A stretch of DNA of 64,000 bases from Virgisporangium aurantiacum (GTDB taxonomy: Bacteria > Actinomycetota > Actinomycetes > Mycobacteriales > Micromonosporaceae), in NCBI RefSeq assembly GCF_016863635.1, contig NZ_BOPG01000032.1:62001-126000 (forward strand), read 5' to 3'. This document shows positions 34,391 to 41,914 of this stretch, piece after piece. The notes under the pieces are model-generated. The model made no database searches. It was not told where the DNA came from and was given only the letters and a program-made list of their open reading frames with translations. The position numbers and the translations under genes are program-made. Position 1 is the stretch's first letter, and every line of letters begins with the position of its first letter.

Positions 34391-34617
34391 GCGTTGTCGT
34401 CGGGGGCCAGTTCGCGCCACTCACCGCCGGCGCCGCGCCAGGCGCTGGCGAGAATCTCCGCGCTGGACCGGCCCGGACACGGGTGGGTCTTCGACCGGCC
34501 GCTCTCGCCGCCGACCCGGGCCACCACCTCCCAGCGTTGACCATCGGTACGGATGTACACGTCGCGTCGTCCGCGCGGGCTGGGGATCGTGTTCCACCAA
34601 TGGCGCTCTACCTTCAC
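34339..34617 (-). CDS. Small uncharacterised protein
   Basis: 92 residues from GTG 34617: VKVERHWWNTIPSPRGRRDV then YIRTDGQRWEVVARVGGESG, GRSSAEILASAWRG and EWREL. The Trp-rich, evenly spaced pattern and codon-position GC look coding, and I recall similar short proteins in actinomycetes without a named function. The last 50 bp overlap antisense with the DUF4193 gene. An ATG further upstream would add a low-complexity N-terminus. Confidence 0.55.
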   Translation of the reverse strand: MKVERHWWNTIPSPRGRRDVYIRTDGQRWEVVARVGGESGRSKTHPCPGRSSAEILASAWRGAGGEWRELAPDDNAQEHSRQTFWPSTRTAN

Positions 34618-34680
34618 CCGATGACCGTATAGCGTCGTATCCCGGTGGGAAAGGCCAACTGGGCGCTCTAGGATCAGCCC

Positions 34681-34905
34681 ATGGCTAGTATCGTGCTCCG
34701 CGTCCGGCTCGTCACCGGTGACCGGCTCGACGTCACCTACGAGGAGAGCGAGACCAGCCAGGAGACGGCTGTCACCGAGAACGCGATTTCCGTGCTGTCG
34801 GACCCGTCGGGAGTGCTCCGGGCCCGGCACGGAGACCGTGAGGTCGTGATCTACGGGCGTGGCGTCGCGGCGATCGAGATCGAGCCACGCGGTCCGGTTC
34901 TGTAG
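34681..34905 (+). CDS. Small uncharacterised protein
   Basis: 74 residues beginning MASIVLRVRLVTGDRLDVTY, followed by an acidic ESETSQETAVTENAISVL and ending VAAIEIEPRGPVL. It reads as a small beta-rich fold of the kind seen in actinomycete regulators of unknown role. No motif recognised. Independent transcription likely. The tail is convergent with the basic 42-residue protein, with its stop touching that gene's stop. Confidence 0.65.
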   Translation: MASIVLRVRLVTGDRLDVTYEESETSQETAVTENAISVLSDPSGVLRARHGDREVVIYGRGVAAIEIEPRGPVL

Positions 34906-35034
34906 TCAGCGGCCGGTCGGTGGAACCACCGACGTCGACTTCGACTCATTCTTGGACTTTTTCGCGGCGCGTTTCTCCTTCAGACTGCTCGTCTGCTTTT
35001 TTCGACTTTCCCGGCTCGTTGACTTGCTGGCCAT
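34906..35034 (-). CDS. Very small basic protein
   Basis: 42 residues: MASKSTSRESRKKQTSSLKE, then KRAAKKSKNESKSTSVV and PPTGR. GAGGAG lies 8 nt before the ATG. Similar Lys/Arg/Ser-rich mini-proteins ending in PPTGR occur in many actinomycetes, to my recollection, so selection rather than chance is likely. It could bind nucleic acid or ribosomes (inference). The AT-rich codons stand out from the neighbourhood. A 283-bp gap to the next gene contains a direct repeat ACGCGGGAAA (two copies, near 35224 and 35240). Confidence 0.68.
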   Translation of the reverse strand: MASKSTSRESRKKQTSSLKEKRAAKKSKNESKSTSVVPPTGR

Positions 35035-35317
35035 GATGGCTCCTCGCGTCTCGGCTGGGCATGTGGACCTCACCCTACGCGTCACTGCCGGGCAAATGTA
35101 GAAATGCGCGTCGGCGGTTCGACGCGACGGGGCGTAGGGTTGGGCCGTCGCTCAGGTCCCCGGCGGCCCGATCTGTCCCTGCCGGGGCGGTGATGATTCC
35201 GTTGCCGGAGATTCCGGCGGCCTGACGCGGGAAAGCCTCACGCGGGAAATGTGGTGACGACATCGGTACGTCCAGCACGAGGGATCCGGCCGCGGCGCGG
35301 CAGCCGTTCGGGCGATT

Positions 35318-36337
35318 GTGCGGATAGCGCTGCTCGGGCCGGTGGCGTGGCGGACACCCCCGCTCGCCTACGGTCCGTGGGAGCGGGTGACCGGCCTGCT
35401 GGCCGACGGGCTGGTGGCGCGGGGTGTCGACGTGACGTTGTTCGCGACCCTGGATTCGGTGACCTCGGCCACGTTGGCCGGTGTGTGTCCGCACGGCTAC
35501 GCCGATGATCCGGCAGTGGACGGGCGGGTGTCGGAGGCGTTGCACGTCTCCCACGCGTTGGCGCGATCGGCCGAGTTCGACCTCGTGCACAACCACCTCG
35601 ACTGGTTGCCGCTGGCCTTCGCCGAGCACTGCCGGGCGCCGCTGCTCACCACCGTCCACGGGTTCTCCGGGCCGAAGATCGTTCCCGCGTACGTGAAAGC
35701 CGGCGCCGGTTCGGCGTTCGTCTCCATCTCCGACTCCGACCGCATGGCCGGAATCGACTACGTCGCCACCGTGCACCACGGCGTCGACATCGACGAACTG
35801 CCCTTCAACGCCGAGGCGGGCAAGGGCCTCGTCGTCCTCGGCCGGATCCATCCGGACAAGGGGATCCACACCGCGATCGAGATCGCCCGGCGGGCCGGCC
35901 GGCCGCTCACCATCTGCGGCATCGTCCAGGACGAGCGGTACTTCGCCGAGCGGGTGGCCCCTCACGTCGACGGTGACCGGGTGACGTTCGCGGGTGCCGT
36001 CGGTCCCCGGCGGCGGGCCGAGATTCTCGGCGACAGTGCGGCACTGCTGCATCCGATCGCCTTCGCCGAGCCGTTCGGGCTGTCGGTGGTGGAGTCGATG
36101 ATCTGCGGCACGCCGGTGGTCGCGTTCGACCGTGGGTCCATGCCCGAGATCGTCGACGACGGGATCACCGGGCTGGTGGTCGGCACCGTCGACGAGGCCG
36201 TCACGGCGGTCGACCGGGTCGCCGACATCAGCCGGTCCGCCTGCCGGGAGCGGGCCGTCCTCAGATTCAACGCCGGCCGCATGGTCGATGAGTACCTGGC
36301 TGTCTACGAAGGGCTCACGGGCCTCTCCCGGCCCTGA
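35318..36337 (+). CDS. GT4-family glycosyltransferase
   Basis: 339 residues from GTG 35318 (MRIALLGPVAWRTPPLAYGP). GT-B fold: an N-terminal Rossmann domain with FDLVHNHLDWLPLAF, the TTVHGFSG acceptor loop, then the C-terminal nucleotide-sugar domain (GLVVLGRIHPDKGIHTAIEI; HPIAFAEPFGLSVVESMICG then TPVVAF). The E-x7-E motif (EPFGLSVVE) is intact. Adds a sugar from a nucleotide donor to an unknown acceptor. First gene of the glycan cluster. Confidence 0.9.
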   Translation: MRIALLGPVAWRTPPLAYGPWERVTGLLADGLVARGVDVTLFATLDSVTSATLAGVCPHGYADDPAVDGRVSEALHVSHALARSAEFDLVHNHLDWLPLAFAEHCRAPLLTTVHGFSGPKIVPAYVKAGAGSAFVSISDSDRMAGIDYVATVHHGVDIDELPFNAEAGKGLVVLGRIHPDKGIHTAIEIARRAGRPLTICGIVQDERYFAERVAPHVDGDRVTFAGAVGPRRRAEILGDSAALLHPIAFAEPFGLSVVESMICGTPVVAFDRGSMPEIVDDGITGLVVGTVDEAVTAVDRVADISRSACRERAVLRFNAGRMVDEYLAVYEGLTGLSRP

Positions 36338-36449
36338 GTCCCGCACGCCGCCCCGCCCTGCCCCCACACGCTGGCCCGGCGGGCGTCCGTACCGCGTGAG
36401 GTCACCGGCGCACATTGCCGGCGGCCGATGATTGGAAAGTCGGTACAAC

Positions 36450-37580
36450 ATGGATATCGAGTTCGGTTTATTGAGCACCCATCCGCCGACCCGGTGCGGG
36501 CTGGCGACGTTCAACGCGGCGCTGGCCGCCGAGTTGACCAGCGCCGGCTCCGGCGGCGTCGTGCGGGTCATCCCGACCGGCGACGACCGGCGCGCCGCGG
36601 CCGGCGTGGTGCACAGCTGGTCGGAGGGCGACGTCGCCGGCTGGCGGGCCGGCGCCGACGCGCTCAACGCCTTCGACGTGGCGGTGGTCCAGCACGAGTA
36701 CGGCATCTACCCCGGCCGGGACGGTGCCGACGTGGTGCACCTCCTGCGCCGGCTCACGGTGCCCAGCATCGTGGTGCTGCACACGGTGCTGGCGCAACCC
36801 ACCCCCAACCAGAAACTCGTCCTGGAACAGGTCGTCGCCGCGGCCGGGGCGGTGGTGACGATGACCGGGTCCGGTCGGGACCGGCTGCTCCTCGGCTACG
36901 CCGTCGACCCCGGAAAGGTGTCGGTCATCCCACACGGCGTCGCCGACCACTCCGGAGCGCCCGCGCGGGCCCGGCGGTCGAACCTGTTGACCTGGGGCCT
37001 GCTCGGCCCGGGAAAGGGCATCGAGTGGGCGCTGCGGGCGATGGCCCGGCTGCGGGACCTCGACCCGGCCCCCACGTACACCGTGGCCGGACAGACCCAC
37101 CCCAAGGTCGTCGAGCGGGAGGGTGAGGCGTACCGGGAGCGCCTGGAGCGCCTCGGTGCCATGCTCGGCATCTCCGACGCGGTGACCTACCTGGCCGGCT
37201 ACCAGGACGCGGCCACCCTGCACGCGCTCATCGGGTCCGCCGACGTCGTCGTGCTCCCGTACGACTCGCGCGAGCAGGTCACGTCCGGCGTGCTGATCGA
37301 GGCGGTGGCGGCCGGGATCCCGGTCGTCGCGACCGCGTTCCCGCACGCCGTCGAACTGGTCACCGACGGTCGCGGCGCGATCGTCCCGCATCAGGACTCC
37401 GCGGCGCTGGCCGCCGCGATCCGCCAGGTGCTGACCCGGCCGGGCCTGCCGGCGTCCGCGCCGTCCGCCGAACCCGTCGCGTCGACCCTGCACTGGCCCG
37501 TCGTGGCCGGGCGTTACGCGGCGCTGGCCCGGCGGCTCATCCAGGCCGGCTCGTCCACCGTCAGGGCGGCGTCGGCATGA
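36450..37580 (+). CDS. GT4-like glycosyltransferase
   Basis: 376 residues from ATG 36450 (MDIEFGLLSTHPPTRCGLAT). GT-B enzyme: QHEYGIYPGRDGADVVHLL, IVVLHTVLAQPTPNQKLV, VSVIPHGVADHSG, LTWGLLGPGKGIEWALRAMA and the donor-site end (VVLPYDSREQVTSGVLIEAV). The catalytic E-x7-E region is altered, as in the subgroup usually found next to GH130 genes. The stop overlaps the next ATG (ATGA), so the genes are coupled. Confidence 0.88.
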   Translation: MDIEFGLLSTHPPTRCGLATFNAALAAELTSAGSGGVVRVIPTGDDRRAAAGVVHSWSEGDVAGWRAGADALNAFDVAVVQHEYGIYPGRDGADVVHLLRRLTVPSIVVLHTVLAQPTPNQKLVLEQVVAAAGAVVTMTGSGRDRLLLGYAVDPGKVSVIPHGVADHSGAPARARRSNLLTWGLLGPGKGIEWALRAMARLRDLDPAPTYTVAGQTHPKVVEREGEAYRERLERLGAMLGISDAVTYLAGYQDAATLHALIGSADVVVLPYDSREQVTSGVLIEAVAAGIPVVATAFPHAVELVTDGRGAIVPHQDSAALAAAIRQVLTRPGLPASAPSAEPVASTLHWPVVAGRYAALARRLIQAGSSTVRAASA

Positions 37581-38623
37581 TCGCGCCGACGACCGGGCGG
37601 ACCGACCTGCCGGCGGAGGTCGACGCGCCGGCGCCGGCCTGGGCGCACCTGGTCCGGCTGACCGACGACACCGGGCTGTTCGAGCACGCCCGGCACGGCA
37701 TCGTCCGCCGCGAGCACGGCTACTGCACCGACGACGTCGCCCGCGGCCTGGTCGTCACCAGCCGCGAGCCGGATCCGCCGGCACCGGTGCTCCGGCTCGC
37801 GGAGTGCTACCTCGCCTTCCTCACCCATGCCCAGGACCCCGACGGCTCCTTCCACAACCGGCTGGGTTTCGACCGCCGGTGGACCGACAAACCGGGGCTC
37901 GGCGACTGGTGGGGACGCGCCCTGTGGGGCCTGGGCACCGCCGCGGCACGCGGTCCCGCCGCATGGATCCGCGACGAGGCGCTCGTCGCCTTCGACGCCG
38001 GTGCCGGGCGCCGGTCACCCGCTCCCCGCGCGATGGCCTTCGCCGGGCTGGGCGCCGCCGAGGTGCTCCGCGCCCGCCCCAACGACCAGGGCGCGGTCGC
38101 CCTGCTGGTCGACGCCGCCGCCGCGGTCGGCACACCGGACGACGATCCGCGTTGGCGGTGGCCGCATCCGCGCCTGACCTACGCCAACGCCGCCCTCGCG
38201 GAGGTCGTCATCCTCGCCGGTCACCTGTGCGGCGACGGCGCGCAGCTCGCCACGGGCCTCCGGATGCTGCGGTGGCTGTGCGACATCCAGGTCGTCGACG
38301 GGCGGCTGTCGGTGCTGCCCGCGAAGGGTTGGCACCGGGGGAGCCCGCGGTTGCGCCACGATCAGCAGCCGATCGAGGTCGCCGCCCTCGCCGACGCCGC
38401 CGCCACCGCCTGGACGGTGACCGGTGACCCGTCCTGGGCCACCGTCGTGCGGCAGGCCGTCGGATGGTTCCGCGGCGACAACGACGTCGGCGTGACGATG
38501 TGGGACCCGGCGACCGCCGGCGGGTACGACGGACTGACCCTGCACGGGCCCAACCTCAACCAGGGCGCCGAGTCGACCCTGGCCCTCATCTCCACGATGC
38601 AGCACGCCCGGTCGCGGCCATGA
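37577..38623 (+). CDS. (alpha/alpha)6-barrel glycan-cluster protein
   Basis: 348 residues. Sequence features HARHGIVRREHGYCTDDVAR, SFHNRLGFDRRWTDKPGLGD and WWGRALWGLGTAAARGPAAW resemble six-hairpin glycosidase-like proteins often encoded or fused with GT4 glycosyltransferases. Tyr, Cys and Asp residues in the GYCTDDVAR segment are probable active-site residues (inference). Overlaps both neighbours by ATGA, so it is an obligate partner of the operon. Could be a hydrolase or a structural partner. Confidence 0.75.
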   Translation: MIAPTTGRTDLPAEVDAPAPAWAHLVRLTDDTGLFEHARHGIVRREHGYCTDDVARGLVVTSREPDPPAPVLRLAECYLAFLTHAQDPDGSFHNRLGFDRRWTDKPGLGDWWGRALWGLGTAAARGPAAWIRDEALVAFDAGAGRRSPAPRAMAFAGLGAAEVLRARPNDQGAVALLVDAAAAVGTPDDDPRWRWPHPRLTYANAALAEVVILAGHLCGDGAQLATGLRMLRWLCDIQVVDGRLSVLPAKGWHRGSPRLRHDQQPIEVAALADAAATAWTVTGDPSWATVVRQAVGWFRGDNDVGVTMWDPATAGGYDGLTLHGPNLNQGAESTLALISTMQHARSRP

Positions 38624-40116
38624 TCCGGGTGCCCCGACAAGCGACCGCGGTGCCGCTGGCGACCCGCCAGGACGCCACGCTGGTCCCCGATCCGCGCCGG
38701 GTCATCGCCAAGCTGTTCGTGCCCGGTGAGGACTCGGCCGTCGGCCGTACCCGCGCGCACGATCTCATCGACCGCATCGCCGCCCTGGGCGAGGACGAAA
38801 CCGGCCGGCTGCTCCAGCAGACCCTCGACCGGTTCGGCGCCCGGCACCGCGACCTGACCGACGCCTTCGAGCACCACTTCGACCTGGTCCGGCACCGGGT
38901 GGACCGGTCGACCGAACTGTCCGCCGCCGCCCGACTGCTGGTCGGCGCCTACTTCACGCACGAGTACGCCGTCGAGGCGGCCGCCCTCTGCAACCCGTCC
39001 ATCGTCGCGCATCCCGACCAGACCGAGCTGTCCTCCGGTCAGCTCCGGGTCGCGGTCAGCGTGCGCCAGATCGGCGAGGGACACGTGTCGTCGATCGGCT
39101 TCGTCACCGCGGTCCTCGGCCCCGGCGCCCGCATCGACGTGGCCGAGCGGTCGGGTCCGCTGATCGCGGGCCGGCGGGTTCCCGCGCAGCACCGTCGGGA
39201 CCTGCTCGCCGCCGGGCTGGCCGACGACGGTTGGGACAACGAGGTGTCGGCCACCGTCCTGGGATCCCTTCCGGAGCGGTTCGACGAGGCGACGTTCGAG
39301 CGGACCCTCGCCGGCCTCCCGGCCGACCTGCGATCGCGGTCCACCGCGGTCGGAACCCTGGAACAGGTGCGCCGCACCGCCACCGTCGGCTACGCCACCG
39401 AGTTCCCCGCCGACACCCTTCTGCACCAACGGATCCTGTGGCCGGCCACGGCGGTGGAGAGCAACGGAATGGAGGACGCCCGGTTCGTGCGGTTCGTCGA
39501 CGACGACGGACCGGTCTACCGGGCCACGTACACCGCCTACGACGGCCGGCACATCGCGGGTTGGGCGGTGCGCAGCGACGACCTCCGCCGGTTCGAGTTG
39601 ACGCCGATGCGCGGCCCCGCCGTCCGCAACAAGGGAATGGCGCTGTTCCCGCGCCCGCTCGACGGGCGGCACCTCGCCCTGTGCCGGGCCGACGGCGAGA
39701 CCACCGGACTGACCGTCCTCGACCGCGAGAACCGTTGGCAGACACCGGTTCCGCTGCACCGCCCGCACCGCGGGTGGGACCTCATCCAGGTCGGGAACTG
39801 CGGATCACCGATCGAGACCGACGCCGGGTGGCTCGTCCTCACCCACGGCGTCGGACCGATGCGCCGCTACGCCATCGGCGCGCTCCTGCTGGATCTGCAC
39901 GACCCCGCGCGGGTCATCGCCGAACTCCCGGACCCCGTCCTCGAACCGGACGAGTCCGAACGGGAGGGCTACGTGCCCAACGTCGTCTACTCCTGCGGTG
40001 GCCTCATCCACGCCGACGTCCTGTGGATCCCGTACGGGGCGAGTGACACCCGCATCGGGTTCGCGACCGTGCCGGTCACGGCGATCCTGGACCGGATGCT
40101 GCTCACCCGGCGCTGA
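38620..40116 (+). CDS. GH130-family mannoside phosphorylase or hydrolase
   Basis: 498 residues from ATG 38620 (ATGA overlap with the previous gene). The N-terminal helical region (VIAKLFVPGEDSAVGRTRAH; QRILWPATAVESNGMEDARF) precedes the five-bladed propeller of GH130 (FVRFVDDDGPVYRATYTAYD; NKGMALFPRPLDGRHLALCR; VQVGNC-like strand). The MEDARF motif carries the catalytic Asp of GH130. Family enzymes act on beta-mannosides or beta-linked mannose. Together with two GT4 genes it implies turnover of a mannose-containing oligosaccharide. Confidence 0.85.
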   Translation: MIRVPRQATAVPLATRQDATLVPDPRRVIAKLFVPGEDSAVGRTRAHDLIDRIAALGEDETGRLLQQTLDRFGARHRDLTDAFEHHFDLVRHRVDRSTELSAAARLLVGAYFTHEYAVEAAALCNPSIVAHPDQTELSSGQLRVAVSVRQIGEGHVSSIGFVTAVLGPGARIDVAERSGPLIAGRRVPAQHRRDLLAAGLADDGWDNEVSATVLGSLPERFDEATFERTLAGLPADLRSRSTAVGTLEQVRRTATVGYATEFPADTLLHQRILWPATAVESNGMEDARFVRFVDDDGPVYRATYTAYDGRHIAGWAVRSDDLRRFELTPMRGPAVRNKGMALFPRPLDGRHLALCRADGETTGLTVLDRENRWQTPVPLHRPHRGWDLIQVGNCGSPIETDAGWLVLTHGVGPMRRYAIGALLLDLHDPARVIAELPDPVLEPDESEREGYVPNVVYSCGGLIHADVLWIPYGASDTRIGFATVPVTAILDRMLLTRR

Positions 40117-40696
40117 TCTCGACGCCGAGCGCGCGGACCCGGCCGCCGTTGGCCTTGGCCGCCGGGCAGGCGGTGACCGCCACGACGACGTCGCGCTCGG
40201 CCACGAACGTCACGGCCTGGCCCGCCCGCACGGTGGGCGGCAGGACGGTCAGCCGGCCGTCCGGCGCGATGTCCACCCGCATGAAGACGTTGAACGCGAT
40301 CGTCACGGTGGCCGCCGGCACCCCGAACGTCGCCAGCGACGAGGTCAGGTTGTCGAGGCAGTTCGGGTGCGCGTCGGTCACGCCGTAGCCGATCTCGTAC
40401 ATCTCCTGGCTGCACGGCGCGTACAGGAAATCGTGGTGGCCGGCGTCGTCGGCGACGATGCGCAGCAGGGGACGGCTGCGGCGCGAGTACAGCACCGAAC
40501 CGGTCGACAGGTGGACGCTGTCGCCGTAGTCGAACGTCCGGCCGTTGCTCAGCCCGTCGGCGGGGTTGTCGGCGGCCACGGCGAACACGTCGCCGGTCTG
40601 TCCACCCTCGACGTCCACGACCCGTAGCCGGGTGCCCGCGCCGAGCTCCCACGCGATCCCGGAGCCGGCCGGCACCGTCCGATTCTCGAAAGTCAT
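40103..40696 (-). CDS. DUF1989 (urea carboxylase-associated) family protein
   Basis: 197 residues from MTFENRTVPAGSGIAWELGA. Typical segments: VVDVEGGQTGDVFAVAADNP, LSTGSVLYSRRSRPLLRIVA, HDFLYAPCSQEMYEIGYG and HPNCLDNLTSSLATFG. The Cys residues in APC and PNC are metal-ligand candidates in this family. Relatives sit near urea amidolyase genes and appear to bind zinc; biochemical role is unsettled. Divergent from a GntR regulator, with the TTGTATACAA palindrome at its start codon. Convergent overlap of 14 bp with the GH130 gene. Confidence 0.86.
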   Translation of the reverse strand: MTFENRTVPAGSGIAWELGAGTRLRVVDVEGGQTGDVFAVAADNPADGLSNGRTFDYGDSVHLSTGSVLYSRRSRPLLRIVADDAGHHDFLYAPCSQEMYEIGYGVTDAHPNCLDNLTSSLATFGVPAATVTIAFNVFMRVDIAPDGRLTVLPPTVRAGQAVTFVAERDVVVAVTACPAAKANGGRVRALGVEISAG

Positions 40697-40705
40697 TGTA
40701 TACAA
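40696..40705. promoter_or_regulatory. TTGTATACAA palindrome, GntR operator
   Basis: A perfect 10-bp palindrome directly abutting the DUF1989 start, in the 36-bp gap to the GntR gene. TTGTATACAA-type sites are well known for FCD-class GntR regulators. Confidence 0.68.
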
Positions 40706-40732
40706 ATAGCATGCGATCCGTATCCTGACGGC

Positions 40733-41401
40733 ATGCCACAGGCCAACGAACGGGTGGGCGGCCCCGTCGCCATCCAGCAGCGGATCCAGGAACTGATCAT
40801 GAGCGGGGCCTTCGGGGGTGGCGACCGGCTCGTCGAGGAGGACCTGGCCGCGCGGCTCGACGTCTCCCGCACGCCCGTCCGCGAGGCACTGCACGCCCTG
40901 GCGGCCCGCGGGCTGGTGGCGAGGGCCAGCCGCACCTGGACCGTCCGCAAGCTCGACGTGCGCGACGTGCGGGAGATCTACGAGGTCCGGTGCGCGCTGG
41001 AGTGTGCCGCCGCCCGGCTCGCGGCGCTACGGCGCTCGGCGGACCACGTCGACGCGATCGACGGGGCCAACCGGTTCAGCCGGACCGTTCTCGCCGGCCC
41101 GGCCACCGACTTCACGCCGGCGAGCTTCACGCCGGCCAGCGAACGCGTGCACGGCCTGATCGTCCACGCGGCGAACAACCAGCGGCTGGCGCAGGAGATC
41201 GAACAGTCCCAACTCGTCTACTTCAGCCGCCCGATCGCGGCGATGTACTCCGCACCGGAGATCGAGGAGTCCATCGCCGAACACGAGGCCGTCGCCCGGG
41301 CCATCACCGACCAGGATCCCGACGCGGCCGACGCCGCCATGCGCCACCACATCGAACACGCCCTCGACCACGTCGTCCGCAAGCTGGCCTGGCTCACCTG
41401 A
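40733..41401 (+). CDS. GntR-family regulator, FCD class
   Basis: 222 residues. Winged helix-turn-helix in residues 8-75 (IQQRIQELIMSGAFGGGDRL; LDVSRTPVREALHALAARGL) and an all-helical FCD ligand domain (EIYEVRCALECAAARLAALR; HVDAIDGANRF; IEESIAEHEAVARAITDQDP). Metal/ligand histidines are in place (H in RHHIEHAL). Probably represses the DUF1989 gene and itself through the palindrome and is released by a carboxylic-acid-type ligand. Confidence 0.9.
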   Translation: MPQANERVGGPVAIQQRIQELIMSGAFGGGDRLVEEDLAARLDVSRTPVREALHALAARGLVARASRTWTVRKLDVRDVREIYEVRCALECAAARLAALRRSADHVDAIDGANRFSRTVLAGPATDFTPASFTPASERVHGLIVHAANNQRLAQEIEQSQLVYFSRPIAAMYSAPEIEESIAEHEAVARAITDQDPDAADAAMRHHIEHALDHVVRKLAWLT

Positions 41402-41407
41402 CCCGGG

Positions 41408-41809
41408 TCAGAACGTGAAGACCCAGCCGAGCTTCGCTCTGGCCACGCACCAGTTCGCGTGCAGCTCGTCGTAGTTCACCGGATCGCCGAACCAGTGGCC
41501 GGTGACCGTGGTGCGGATCGCCCAGCCCTGCACGCCCTGGCAGCTGAGCGGCCGCCCGGGCAGCGATTCGATGTCTCCGCCGGCGGCCGTGAGGTCTCCG
41601 CAGGCGAGGACCGGGTCCAGGTACCACTCCTCCCCGCCGCCGGCCGGGTCGCAGGTCAGGGTGGTGGTGAACACCTGGTTGGACGCCGCCGGCGCGCTCC
41701 AGGACAGGGTCAGCACGGCTCCCGGCGCATCGGCTGAGGCTGAGGCGGGGGACGCGGCCGCGACGGCCGTCGCCAGCAGCACGGCCGCCACGAAGGTACG
41801 AGCAATCAT
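41408..41809 (-). CDS. Secreted subtilisin-inhibitor-like (SSI) protein
   Basis: 133 residues. Signal peptide (MIARTFVAAVLLATAVAAAS), then an SSI-like domain: LTLSWSAPAASN, TLTCDPAGGGEEWY, CGDLTAAGGDIESLPG and WCVARAKLGWVFTF. Four Cys are placed as in the two disulfides of Streptomyces subtilisin inhibitors. Usual P1 reactive-site residues are displaced in this short member (GRPLSCQGVQGW), so the target protease is uncertain. Good Shine-Dalgarno (AAGGAGGA). Confidence 0.82.
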   Translation of the reverse strand: MIARTFVAAVLLATAVAAASPASASADAPGAVLTLSWSAPAASNQVFTTTLTCDPAGGGEEWYLDPVLACGDLTAAGGDIESLPGRPLSCQGVQGWAIRTTVTGHWFGDPVNYDELHANWCVARAKLGWVFTF

Positions 41810-41914
41810 GGTCTCATTTCCTCCTTGCCATCGCGCGGAACCCCAGCCTCGGCGACGCCGTTGCAGTGCCGTTGCAGCGAGCTGATGACCTCCGGTTGGG
41901 GTTAGGGTCCCCCA

